A stretch of DNA of 64,000 nucleotides, taken from NCBI GenBank assembly GCA_905116865.2, contig CAJHNH020004613.1:401001-465000 (forward strand), written 5' to 3'. Below the pieces are notes generated by a model, which was given only the letters and a program-made list of their open reading frames with translations, searched no databases and had not been told where the DNA came from. Of the stretch, positions 24,195-36,900 are shown piece after piece (position 1 is the stretch's first letter; each line of letters starts with the position of its first letter). The position numbers and the translations under genes are program-made. Source of the DNA: Candidula unifasciata (taxonomy: Eukaryota; Mollusca; Gastropoda; Stylommatophora; Geomitridae).

Positions 24195-24412
24195 TTGTGC
24201 ATACAAATTTTGGAGCTGCATGTTGTGACCACTGGAAAGATATGTGGAAGGAGAGACAGAGGAAGACATCGATAGAAGATGCTTGACAGTCTTGTTGCAT
24301 GGCATGGAGGTGTGTCGGCACACGAACTGATACAGGCTGCTGGAGATCGCAGATTATGGAGAGGCATGATCGCCCACGCCAGTCGACAAGGCACCTGATG
24401 ATGATGAGTGGC
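24195..24412 (+). mobile_element. LINE L1r 3' end (TGATGATG tail)
   Basis: It is closely similar to 28155-28345 (GGAAAGATATGTGGAAGG, CACACGAACTGATACAGGCT, GAGGCATGATCGCCCACGCC) and ends CACCTGATGATGATG. Confidence 0.8.
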
Positions 24413-24429
24413 TTATTTTTTGTGTGTCC

Positions 24430-24630
24430 TTTACAGGATGTTGCAGAACAAACCCCAGCATTGTTTGACTGTTTTGATTTTTCTAGGCAAATGTTTTATT
24501 CAGTAATTTGCCATTGCTGCTGAACGATCAGCTCTCGGTACTATTGTTAAAACAAATTGCCCACAGCTGGGATCAAACCCAGCATTACAAAGCACGTTGG
24601 CAACGCCTAAGCCACAGTCACAGTAGCTTG
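24430..24630 (-). mobile_element. tRNA-derived SINE, family S2
   Basis: The order matches the 8130-8330 copy: AATTTGCCATTGCTGCTGAA, CCACAGCTGGGATCAAACCC and ACGCCTAAGCCACAG on the plus strand. Confidence 0.7.
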
Positions 24631-25319
24631 CAGATGCACATTTAAACAGTTAAATATAAAATAACCCACGACTGCTATACTTTGTTGGAATCTACATAAA
24701 TTGGAGACACTAGACCTTGAGCTTCCCGATCAGCGTTTGTGTTTGATAAGCTAACTGGCCTGTTGCCACGTACTCATATATTCGCCGGACTTTCTTCTTC
24801 AGTGGTTACTCTAGAACCGTGCAGAGTTTTGCTAGCCACTGTGATTCTGGTTGCCACCACATTACCTTTAAGGATCGACACTCCTTGACTTCTGCGGCTT
24901 GAATTGTATGTTGCACCATTCGACCACGCAATTAAGGCTCTGCAGAATACCCGTGCGTCACTTTCACGGCCTGTTATTATAGTCGTGTCGCCCATAAATG
25001 CTCTCAGTGGTGGCATCCAGTGATCCCCAGTCTGAAGGCCCTTCCCTTACCTTGCAGTCCCGTCTAATATAACCTGCCTGGCTATGCCGAACAGTACCGG
25101 AGAAATCGTACACCCAATTTATATCCCTACTTGGAGCTCAGTACGCCTGGAAGTGAACGTGGGGGTAGAGAAGCGCACGATGAATTTGGGAAAATAAAAA
25201 TGCTTGATCAAAGCTATGATCTGTGGCGATATCTGAAACATGTAAAGGGTTTATGGGGTACCGACTCATAGGCGTTGGTGAGATCAAACTAAACCACGTG
25301 CATGTCTTTTTTTTTCTCT

Positions 25320-25620
25320 GCCTTGAATATTGAATTAAGAATTGACATCACAGCAATCGGACACTCCTATAAGTACTCCGTCCCCATCTTCAGCAGCAAG
25401 CGAAGAATTATAATTCCTATGGCACCAGTAACCGTCTGATTGTATATCCGTCTTATCCTTTTCCTGAGTGTTGAGCGTCGGCCAGATCCCCTTGTAACTC
25501 CTTTTAGTGCCATTATCCTCAGACCGTAATGATCTATCTGCGCCTCCGCACTGTCCACTTGTTCCCAAAGTGCCCTCACAGTATCTAGATTGTCATACAA
25601 TTCACCACCAAGTGGTGCAG
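25320..25620 (-). mobile_element. LINE L2 C-terminal fragment
   Basis: The minus strand reads NLDTVRALWEQVDSAEAQID.. GLRIMALKGVTRGS.. and RRIYNQTVTGAIG. It aligns to the other L2 fragments. Confidence 0.7.
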
Positions 25621-25964
25621 TGGTCTCCCCTGCCTTTGCCGCCTGAAATCTCTCTCTTGAATCATAATGAGCAAAATAGGCCCTTTCTGCACAGATATGT
25701 CAATGTACGTGTTCTATATCAATTGTAAAAAAAAAAAAAACTATCTACCCTGTAATACAGGGCTATTCAACCGATTTTACTCAGGGGCCAACATTTTGAA
25801 AATGTGGATCGCCATGGGCCAAATGTCTGAGCCCCAACATATTAAGATCATTAATAAACTATAAGCAGAGTGGCAAGCTTCACTGGGAAAGTCACAGGTA
25901 GTGAGCATGCTTTGGATCTTTGCCCCAAACAATGCCGGCGTAGTGGGTAATTAACAGTCAGACA

Positions 25965-26262
25965 GATTGACTGGATCTGCACCACTGGGCGGTGAATTGA
26001 TACAGGACAAGGCATATGTGGTCAAGGCCCTTTGGGAACAAGCAAAAGAATTAAAAAAGAGACAAGATTATTATGGTCTGGAAAGAATGAGGCACCTGGG
26101 TGTAACCAGAGGGTCTGGCCGGCTCACTTGACTCAGAGGAAAGGCAAGACGGACATAACCAGATTGTGACCGGTACCATCAATATCGAAACTATGTGCTG
26201 GCTGCTGAAGATGAGGACGGAGCACACATAGTAATGTCCCGAAAGCTGTGATGTCAATTTTT
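25965..26262 (+). mobile_element. LINE L2 C-terminal fragment
   Basis: It reads KALWEQAKEL.. RQDYYGLERMRHLGVTRGS and ends with AATGTCCCGAAAGCTGTGATG. The ADRL motif upstream is degraded. Confidence 0.65.
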
Positions 26263-27494
26263 TTACTTAACAACTAAAACAATATAAATAGCGATGATCT
26301 GCAAGCCATTCGCTAGGCCCGCTGGCCGCCATTTGAATAGCGCTGCGTGAGTGTAATATGGTAAAGCAGTAATTTTGTGTGGCCCACTTGGACTTTTCCG
26401 CGGACTACTGGTCGAAAAACGCTGGCATATATCATTTTGTCTGCCTTCCTTGTCGTGACAAAACATTGTCAAGTATCTTTTCACGCAGTTTTTGTCTATC
26501 TTTTATGTAAATCTTTTCATTTCTGACCAAATCTTCTCCTTATCTGGTCCAGAAATGTTTGCTGTCTTTTTCTGATGTTTGTTGTCAAGTTGTCTGTGAG
26601 TCTAAGGATCTTTCTATAGCAGTGCTCTATGTGATGTTGATTAGAAAGAAAGTGCTCTCTTACATTGTTATGGTGGCGATCCCTCCCCCCAACCCCTTTC
26701 TGAGTATATGGCAGGACCCTGGCACGGCCCCGCTCCCAGCACAACAAAATGTGATTAAAATCCCAAGCACCGTTAACAGAAAAACACCCACATAAAATAG
26801 TGTCAAATAACAAAAGAAACCATGTTTTCCTAATGATATCTGTGTTATTATTGGTCTGATGTTTTGGACACGGCACAACGAGAATCACTCTCCATATCAA
26901 GCTGGCAATGCTGTTATGTTTTCATGACTGTAAAAGGCTGAGAATACTAAAAAATAAAATCAATTTAAAAATTGCTTGACGCCCCCCTTGAAACCACTTC
27001 ATTCCACCCCCCCCCCCCCCCGGTTAAAGATCACTGATTTAAAGCATTTGATTACTTATTTCGACAGCCCCGTGAATTCTAAACATTATTCTATTTTCTT
27101 CTGAGACCTCTATTAATACTGCTGACTCGTTTAGTGATCACGCCACTGTGTGAAGATTTTAAGTTTTATTTGAAAGAATTTTACACGGCCGTCTCGCACG
27201 GAGTTCTCGGGATTTGTAACGGGTTTTCCCCAACTGAGGGGGGCAAAAAAAAAAAAAAAACGTTATCAGTCAGCGAGGGTTAGATAAAAGTGAAGTAATA
27301 TTGAGACATATTTACTTACTATCTAACCCGACAAGCAGAACACAGCAAAAGTAAGTAAACTATTAGTTATGTGTTTTAATTTTACTTTCCCTTTTTAGAA
27401 ACTCTTGTTTTATTTTCCCAATCCCAAACAGTTGTCGTGTTACATTATACAGACGTGAAGTTTTTATTTAGGCAGTCGTAGCATATACAGTGAA

Positions 27495-28345
27495 TATATA
27501 ATGAGATCTTTAATTGATATGCCCGAAATTGTGGTTGGTGGGCACAATATAAACAATTTACGTTATGCTGATGACACAGTCTTGATAGCAACAAGTCAGA
27601 AAGAATTACAAGAAATGATAGACATTGTGGTGTTAAAAAGTGGAAGAATGGGCCTCAGTTTGAATAATGGGAAGACAGAAGTAATGTGGCATCAAAGAAA
27701 CAAATTATTCCTAAATGTGTAATAAAAGTCAATGGTGTTATTTTAGGACAAGTACAGAAATTTTTGTATCTGGGCACATGGATAACATCAGATGGAAGAT
27801 GCATAACTGAAATAAGAAACAGAATTGGACAGGCAAAAACTGTATTTTATAAAATGAAAAACATCTTGTGCAATATATCCTTGTCATTGAGAGTTAGAAA
27901 AAGAATTCTTGCTTGCTACATACATCCAGTTTTAACATATGGCTATGAATCCTGGACAATCGGTAGGCAGGCCAAACAATTTTAGAGGCCTCAGAGATGT
28001 GGTTTTACAGAAGAATGCTTAGAATACCTTGGACAGCCAAAAAGAGCAACCAAGAGTTTTTGAAAGAGGCGGGAGCCCGAAGACAACTCATCACAGACAT
28101 CAGAAGGAGACAGTCATCATTTTTCGGCCATGTTATGAGAAGAGGGAAAATAGAACATGTGGTGACCACTGGAAAGATCTGTGGAAGGAGGGATAGAGGA
28201 AGACAACGAGAGAAGATGCTTGACAGTCTTGTTGCATGGCGTGGAGGTGTATCTGCACACGAACTGATACATGCTGCAAGAGATCGCAGATTATGGAGAG
28301 GCATGATCGCCCACGCCAGTCAGCAAGGCACCTGATGATGATGCG
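27495..28345 (+). pseudogene. Non-LTR retrotransposon (family L1r) reverse-transcriptase 3' half
   Basis: In three frames it reads NINNLRYADDTVLIATSQKE (RT catalytic YADD), MGLSLNNGKTEVM, FLYLGTWITSDGR, VLTYGYESWTIGR, RMLRIPWTAKKSN and RRQSSFFGHVMRRGKIEHVV. It ends GGCACCTGATGATGATG. Frameshifts at about 27720 and 27985 break it. It is 5'-truncated. Relatives lie at 1261-1700, 24195-24412, 57960-58085 and 60935-61175. Confidence 0.88.
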
Positions 28346-28499
28346 TCGTAGCATGAACACGGCATTGAGTTATGATCTCGAGCCATTTTCAAAAGCCACT
28401 GACTGTTTATGGATGTAAAGAAAAGCGCTGCATATGTGGCTATAAGAAAGTGATAATTTAACAAGCCAGACATTACACTTTTTTTTTTCTTCTTGGCGT

Positions 28500-28725
28500 T
28501 CATAAGCTGTAACCTTCAGCGGAAAGTTCTGGTTGTTCGTCCACGTCTGGATTGTGGTGTTGTTCCAGAACTTACACCTGTTTTGCGTATCTGACTTATT
28601 TGGATGCAAACTGTTGGTTTATCGCCTTTGAGACAAATGCACTCCGCATTGAAGGAAATCTCCATAATTAGTGCCGGGTAAAGCGGGGGGGGGGGGATGT
28701 GGCACCGAAACCCACACTGGGAGGC
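28500..28725 (+). repeat. Dispersed repeat R1
   Basis: It carries GCGGAAAGTTCTGGTTGTTC, GCAAACTGTTGGTTTATCGC and AAACCCACACTGGGAGG. It is interrupted by a G run at 28685-28696. Confidence 0.75.
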
Positions 28726-28744
28726 GTTTAACGAAATGATAGGG

Positions 28745-28975
28745 TCAACACTTAAGTGACTTACTGACGTTCAACCCCACCAGGACCCCACTAAGAGCGA
28801 TTAACACCCGGCGACAAAAAGTCCCACCATTCGGATGAGAATCCTCCAAGCCCAAGTCCCAAAAGTCCTGTTCAATCGTTTGGTTATATCAAGGCCCCCG
28901 ACGACAGCTGGGTTCGGATCTGAACCAAATTTTTTTTTTCAAATAGCGTTCCATATTGGGACGGAGCATACTTCA
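28745..28975 (+). repeat. Dispersed repeat R5
   Basis: Its landmarks are TTCAACCCCACCAGGACCC, CACCATTCGGATGAGAATCC, GTTATATCAAGGCCCCCGAC, ACAGCTGGGTTCGG and TTCCATATTGGGACGGAGCA. It is shared with 59160-59352 (+), 61545-61735 (-) and 61740-61885 (-). Confidence 0.8.
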
Positions 28976-29168
28976 ATACTTGACATCATCATCATCATCA
29001 GTTTGAATGGACCAAGTTCAAGAGTGTTGCCGCTTTTTTGGGGACAAAAAACATCTAAAACGGAGTCAACAAATATCTAAATTTGCGTGGGAAAACATAT
29101 AGAAAAAACATCCAAATGGAAAGAGTCACAAATTACATAGCAATTGATATGACTTACCCTATAGAATC

Positions 29169-29312
29169 ATGTCCTCATCTTTACTGAAGTCTGCCTTACA
29201 AGATCCACAGGATAAACTTAGCTTGGATGATGAAGTTGAAGCTTCAGACCCAAAACGACTCTGGTATGCTTTAGCTGTTCTAATTTCTTTTTATACCCAA
29301 TCAGGGAGCTGA
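29169..29312 (+). other. Orphan exon-like reading frame
   Basis: An ATG at about 29171 opens a frame MSSSLLKSALQDPQDKLSLD.. followed by DEVEASDPKRLWYALAVLIS and a TGA near 29310. The composition is protein-like, unlike the surrounding repeats. A GTATGC donor occurs inside at ..CGACTCTG. I do not recognise the protein. It may be a first exon of an unannotated gene or a pseudogene fragment. Confidence 0.25.
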
Positions 29313-29686
29313 TAAGTGGAACAGCTTTTTCCTACTCCTATCAGGCAAAATTTTATTGTCAAGATAGCATTTAAGAGGTCACATTTCATCCTGTTTCTCA
29401 GGTTAGATTTGATAAATTCACTCAAAATGAAACACATCTAGTTCGACTGATACTTTGTATAACAATCACCCTCACTGTCTCTATTTCATAGCTGACAGTA
29501 AGAGAGAAGTATCGTGTCTCGAGACCCTTGTTTTTACCTGATTTCATATACTGGCACACATATAGGCCGACCCATCCATCCATTATACTTTCCATCCATC
29601 CACGGGTATAGCCATCCATCATTCCATCTATTTGTCTACCCGCCCATCTATCCCACCACACTCATCCATTCACCCCACCATCCACG

Positions 29687-30510
<824 letters not shown>

Positions 30511-31721
30511 ATCAGCATGCTTGTCTGCCGGCCTGTCTGTTGGTATTTGTTCGTTAGCACAGGCACCACTTTTATTCCATGAGATGGACCAATGTCATCC
30601 CCACGACCCAACCCGGGTTACGCCTTATTGGCCAACCCCTTCCTCCCTCTTTAGACACTCAGTGTACGCTGTTTTCCTAGTTATACTGAACCCGTTTTTT
30701 GCTCCCCGTCCGCGCGTTGGTGATAAATAGGCGAATACCTGTTCTTGACATTCTCTTAAAGGAAGTTTTTCGCCAGGGACACAGATGAGTATCATTTATT
30801 GTGTACATTAGAGTCCCATGTAGTCACTTTATAGTTAGAGCATATTGTGTATGTGTACTGTATTGTTCTTTATGTGCTGATGAAGGCTAATCGCCGCAAC
30901 GTCCTTTTTTGTCTATTGTGATCGATTTTGTAAAGCTAACATAAACTGTTTTTTTCTTACCAACTTTTTCTCTTCCCTATAATTTTCTAACTCCTTAAAA
31001 ACATCTAAATGCAAGGGAAAACACCTAAATCTGGATGTAAAACATCCAAAGTGGCAACACTGAGTTCAACCGCTACCTAGGAAGCTAGCCTGTCCTGGAT
31101 AGCACCAGTTTATAATGTTGGCTCCTGTTTATGCTCTTATTTCATTGTGTATTTTTTTACTGTTGGTGATTTTAGCCTCCCATGTCTGTCGAGCCAAGTT
31201 TTCTGCACGACCAGCTCCAGCTTTTTCTAGAAAAAGCTGTGGTCTTTCTCTGTTTTATTTCATCACATCCCCAAATAGTTATCGGGAAATCCCAATTACG
31301 TGTTTCTATTTGCATGTATTTAGAATAAGTCACGGCCTACTCTATTTGTGAATAAGTCTTCATGAAAAGTTGAGAATCGACATCACAGAACTTGGGGCAT
31401 AAACACACCACCTATCTTTCTTTACCCCCACCCCCCCCCCCGCCCCCTCAATCTTTAGCAGCCAGTCAAAGGTTCCATGCTAGGGTAAAAACAATCCGGC
31501 GAATACCCTGACTTATTTTTGCTATCGGGAATTTTCATGACGAGATCATTACACTGCAGATTTGTTAAAATTTACAATCCCAATGGTTATCGGTAAAACT
31601 CCCAATTACGTGTTTCTATTTGCATGTATTTAGAATAAGTCACAGCCTACTCTATTTGTGAATAAGTCTACATAACAAGTTGAGAATCGACATCACAGAA
31701 CTTGGGGCATAAACACACCAC

Positions 31722-31830
<109 letters not shown>

Positions 31831-32016
31831 CTCCCAATCTTTAGCAGCCAGTCAAAGGTTCCATGCTAGGGTAAAAACAATCCGGCGAATACCCTGACTT
31901 ATTTTTGCTATCGGGAATTTTCATGACGAGATCATTACACTGCAGATTTGTTAAAATTTACAATCCCAATGGTTATCGGTAAAACTCCCAATTACGTGTT
32001 TCTATTTACATGTATT

Positions 32017-32162
32017 CGACCGACACGAAGATGGGCACAGGATATAAGTGACTCCTTGAGTATGAAAGTACGTGAGGTGGGAGAGCTGGTGAGAGACAGT
32101 TTCTTTCAGGCAGACTGTGATGAGAGCGACGTTTTGCAAAGGACCTGCTACATGATGGATGG
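32017..32162 (+). mobile_element. LINE 3' end with 13-bp target-site duplication
   Basis: It reads RRWAQDISDSLSMKVREVGE and ends CTACATGATGGATGG. It is flanked by ATTTACATGTATT at 32004-32016 and 32163-32175. The empty site is visible in the two sister tandem copies (TCTATTTGCATGTATTTAGA near 31313 and 31615). Confidence 0.88.
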
Positions 32163-33154
32163 ATTTACATGTATTAGGAATAAGCCTATATTACAAGTTA
32201 AGAATAATAGAATTCGGGGCTTTCCCAAAAGGGTTAAGGTAACCCCCCCCCCCCCCTTGCCCTCCTAATCTTTAGCAGCAAGTCTAGGGTTCTAAGCTTC
32301 GGTAAAAACAATCCTGTGAATACCCAGCCTGACTTATTTTGTTTAACGGGAATTTTCATGACGAGATCACCCCCCACCCCCTTTCAAATTGACATAGGTC
32401 GAACCAGTCTAAAATTGGTAAATGGAAAGTGAAGGCTTCTGGTGTTATGTTAACCACATTATCAAATGCCTACTTACTGTAAGTTTTTGAAGGAAAAAAA
32501 AATGAGTAGCTAATTTGCACGACGCGCCATTTACGTGAAAAGGGTCCTTTACTTTCTTCATCCTAGCTCGACCCAGCCTGAAATTGTTACCTTGAAAATG
32601 GCTTGCGAAATAAAGGCTGAAGACGTGAAGATCTTGAGTTCGAATCTGCATCAAAGCAGCATTTTTAATAAATGAACTGGGTATCACAGCCGACGAAGTT
32701 CACAATAAATACAACACAAGAAGTTAGTTAATCGATTGTTTATCCCGACTGCGCATCGGACAAGCCCGTAAGCGCTCGGATCCCATCTTTATTGTATTTC
32801 TCAGCATGTGGTAATTGATGTCATTCTATTCTGCTGCCAGGTTACATCGAATTTGCGCGAACGTTTCCTTTTCACATTAACTATGGCTTGTTCTTTCCAG
32901 GGCAGCTCTCATAAATTGACTTGTATTATACGAAGCAATACTCTCACTCTTGACAGAAATTAATTGCTTCCATTGGCTATTATACATCTATTTTACATTA
33001 TGAAAGATATTGTTGCCTTTAAATCATCTCAAAAGACAATATTAACCAAGTGAATTTTACTTAAACAGATGTTTGAGAACGGCTGCAGAAATGACACGAA
33101 GAGATAGAATCGGGAAATGAGATATAACATCAGAGAAACTACGATACAGGTTCT

Positions 33155-33573
33155 CCACCAATGTGGTGTGCCTGTTCCCCACTAACGTGGTGTGCCTGTT
33201 CCACACTAACGTGTTGTGCCTGTTCCCCACTAACGTGGTGTGCCTGTTCCCCACTAACGTGGTGTGCATATTCCCCACTAACGTGGTGTGCCTGTTTCCC
33301 ACTAAAGTGGTGTGCCTGTTCCCCACTAACGTGGTGTGCCTGTTCCCCACTAGCGTGGTGTGCTTGTTTCCCCACTAACGTGGTGTGCCTATTCCCCACT
33401 AACGTGGTGTACCTGTTCCCCGCTAACGTGGTGTGCCTATTCCCCACTAACGTGGTGTGCCTATTTCCCACTATCGTGGTGTGACTGTTCCCCACTAACG
33501 TGGTGTGCCTGTTCCCCGCTAACGTGGTGTCGTATTCCCCACTAACGTGGTGTGCCTGTTCCCCACTAACGTG
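33155..33573 (+). repeat. 24-bp minisatellite, about 17-18 copies
   Basis: The unit is about AACGTGGTGTGCCTGTTCCC plus CACT, with scattered substitutions and a few length variants. The minus-strand 8-residue repeat VGNRHTTL is a consequence of the 24-bp period. It ends 60 bp before an exon of the membrane-protein gene. Confidence 0.95.
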
Positions 33574-33632
33574 AAAACGATCCTTCACGTTAACTTTTTA
33601 CACTGAAAATAAATGTATTCTCTTTCTTGCAG

Positions 33633-33926
33633 TGGCAGAAGCTTCTCACGATGATGTTGTTAGAGCTATATGTCCTAAAGACAAACCACACAAATGCCCT
33701 CCTCATTCCACTTGTTACGGACTTTACGAATACTGCAGTAAAGCTTCAAGGCGTCCAGAGCCTTGTGTGGATGAGGCGTTCCTAAAAAACGCAGACACTC
33801 GGGAGAAAATGTGCCGTGAAATAGCTCAAGGGCATAATGTGACGAAGTTGATTAGACATCAAGTTTGCGACATGGATGGTGACTGCAGGGTCGAATTCAA
33901 AAAGCTGTTTCCGCTTTTAACACAAG
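33633..33926 (+). CDS. Ectodomain exon with eight cysteines
   Basis: The acceptor is TTTCTTGCAG and the donor GTAAAT follows ACACAAG. The frame enters mid-codon ((N)TG GCA GAA), so an apparent GTG or ATG start here would be false. Eight cysteines and one NVT sequon fit a secreted or extracellular domain. A 24-bp minisatellite ends about 60 bp before the acceptor. Confidence 0.8.
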
Positions 33927-36900
33927 GTAAATATTTATGTGGTTTTATTTAGATGTTTTTCTTTGATTATTATATTTACTGCCCAATTAGACCCACCCAC
34001 AATAGATAGCGGGCCACCGTGGTGTAGCGGCTAGCCAGTGCTATTCACATAAGTTTACTCAGGGGCCAACATTTCAAAAATGAGGATCATTACGGGCCAG
34101 ATGACCAATCCCCAGCATAGAAACATCATTAATACAATACAGCTGGCATTGATCCGCTGGCCACTTAGGCCTTCGCTGGTCAGATTTTCATGAACATGAA
34201 TAATATATATATATATTTTTAATGGATCTACCATTTTTTCTTCTTTTCGGCCATTCTCCAGATAACGGTCCCAAATTATCGAGGCCGAAAATATATCCTA
34301 ACAGGGCTTCAGTCACATGTCAATTGCGTACTTCCGCACACTTAAATTGTGCACTTCGGCGACTTACGCCAACGCTGAGAGTATTCCCCACGCCGCTACG
34401 CTACACGTGGGGCTAAACCACGGCCTTCTCTATTTATAGGCCTAACAGGTCAACGGGGATTCCCGTTCTTGAGCGAGAATTGAGTCCCTCTGCGTCCAAA
34501 GTTTTTTATCGAGGAGATGTATACACAAATTAAACTACAGTTTCATTAATTTTCGCCATATTTTAGAGAACTATACGTCATTTTTAAGGTAAATAAGTGT
34601 GCCAGTTAAATATAACAATAAAGACTCTTACAGACAAACAAAAATGTTTTTGCTACAGTCAACATGAACATAAACATCAATAACGTTTAGATGTAAACTA
34701 AAAGTTGTTCCAGCAAAAGTAACGAAATATCAGTGCTAACTCTTTGATTCTGAGAGGGTATTGTTGCATCAGAGGAGTGGGGATAGCATTTGTACTTTAT
34801 CAAATTTAGCACAGAAAAATACTGCTATGAAACATACACATGTCATAAATAACATAAATATAAATGATTGATGGTTATTATTATTATTAATAGACTACTA
34901 CAACATATTATTATACTGTTATTTAATAATTAGTAAACAAGCACAGTCAGTATGAAATTGATATGTGCAATACTTTTTTCACCCAGAGTAGTTTTCTTAA
35001 CAGTACTTATAGCACTACTAAATATGTATCCTCAAGGTACAAACAAATTTGTCCAGTTTAATCTTGTTGGAAGAAGTGGATAAACAACCAGAAGTTTCCG
35101 CAAGAGTTTACAGCCAGTGTTCGCGAAGCAAAGCAAAAGCCAGTTTACAAAAATTAACACAGACCGTACAACTGCAAATATGCATAAGAAGTGGATGAGC
35201 AACCAGAAGTTTCTGCAAGAGTTTACAGCCAGTGTGTTCGCGAAGCAAAGCAAAAGCCAGTTTACAAAAATTAACACAGACCGTACAACTGCAAATATGC
35301 ATACGAAGTGGATGAACAACCAGAAATTTCCACAAGAGTTTACAGCCAGTGTTCGCGAAGCAAAACAAAAGCCAGTTTACAAAAATTAACACAGACCGTA
35401 CAACTGCAAATATGCATACGAAGTGGATGAACAACCAGAAATTTCCACAAGAGTTTACAGCCAGTGTTCGCGAAGCAAAACAAAAGCCAGTTTACAAAAA
35501 TTAACACAGACCGGACAAATGCAAATATGCATAAAAAGTAGAAGAACAACCAGAAGTTTCCGCAAGAGTTTACAGCTAGTGTTCACGAAGCATAAGTCAA
35601 ATGGTTTAGGATTGATATGATTAGTGTACTGCTACAACATATAATTATACTGTTAGTCAACAATTAGTAAAGAGGCAAAGAGTGACTTACTGTGAGAGGT
35701 TAGTTAGTAAATTAAATATTTTTTTTCATCCACTTACCTAGAGCTCCGAAATATCTTGACACAATTTATCCACATTGTGGTTGCACCATTTATGCACAGT
35801 CAATATGAAAGCAATAGTTTTCCTCCAACACAAGAAAGTTTGCACCTGACAACTGTCGATATTCTCCAGATATGGCTTCTAAATTACCTGTTTGTATTTT
35901 CCCTAAAAGTAAGATTTCTACATTTAAAGTAGAAAAGCAATAAACAGACAGTCCCCCAAACTCCGAACTACTGACTAGAAACAGTGACACACACATCACA
36001 ACACGACTGTCTCCCGTGAATTAAAATTAAAATTGCTGTAACCTAACAACAAAGTATGAAAATCTTGTATATCCACTTTACAATATCCGCTTGTCGATTT
36101 GTAATACGAATACAATCAGAACACAGAAGTTTGTAAGCATATTATATTGTCACACAATATATGATCAATATTCCATATAGAATCATTCTTCCATTGTCTT
36201 CATCTACAACACCACCACCCCCCCCCCGCCCCTACCAATGTAATGTGTTTAAACTGACCATAGCAATAGTGGCATTTGCTTTATTTTCTTGCAGACAATG
36301 ACGACTCGTGGATGTACATTTTTGCAGGAATATGTACACTCCTTGTTGTCATACTTGCTGTCGTAGCTGTTGTGCTAACAATTAAATACATAAGAAAAAA
36401 GGCAAAGAGAAACAGATCTGCAGAGGAACAATCTGTTAGGATGCTTTCTAACAGCAATGGTAAGTTTTTCTTTCTGCTTAGTTCAACCTTGAAGAATAGG
36501 TTGAAATGATGTTCTGTGGTTAACAGCTAAGCGGGATTTCAGCCTGACATTTCTGATTTATGGAAACCCTTAATTAGTCTCCTTTCACGACATTTATAAT
36601 ATGGGGCAAGGTCACTAACAACACAAGAAGAGACAGGGTTATGAAAACCAGCATTAGAGAGAAAGTTGGAATAAAACCATGTCTGGATTACATTGATAGA
36701 CAAAGAATGAAATGTTTTGGCCATCTAGTGAGAATGCAGCCAGAGCAAACTTCATATGAGAGTTTTTACAGCACAACATCTGGGAGGAAGACAGAGAGAG
36801 AGATGTATAAATGGTGGATTCAAAATCTGTAAAAATATTAACAAATCCTTCACCCAAGCCACCCGAGAAGAGCAAGACAAATACAGAAAACCACGACACT

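Noticed and set aside
26470..26900. Possible LINE C-terminus on the minus strand (THRQLDNKHQKKTAN-like reading)
   Set aside because: It looks like an ORF2 tail but is split by several frameshifts. Too weak to list with confidence.
33155..33573. CRISPR-like array
   Set aside because: The units are directly tandem, with no unique spacers between them, and the genome is eukaryotic. The same holds for the 44-bp array at 62731-64000.
33139..33588. 149-residue minus-strand frame of VGNRHTTL-like repeats
   Set aside because: It comes from a 24-bp minisatellite. The opposite strand is equally open and nothing conserved borders it.
33633..33926. Confident TNF-receptor assignment for the cysteine-rich exon
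   Set aside because: Eight cysteines are present, but the spacing does not clearly match TNFR CRD modules. I keep it as uncharacterised.
33632..33952. Translation start at a GTG or upstream ATG for the cysteine-rich exon
   Set aside because: The apparent GTG overlaps the splice acceptor (TTGCAG|TGG). The exon starts mid-codon and has no signal peptide, so it is an internal exon.
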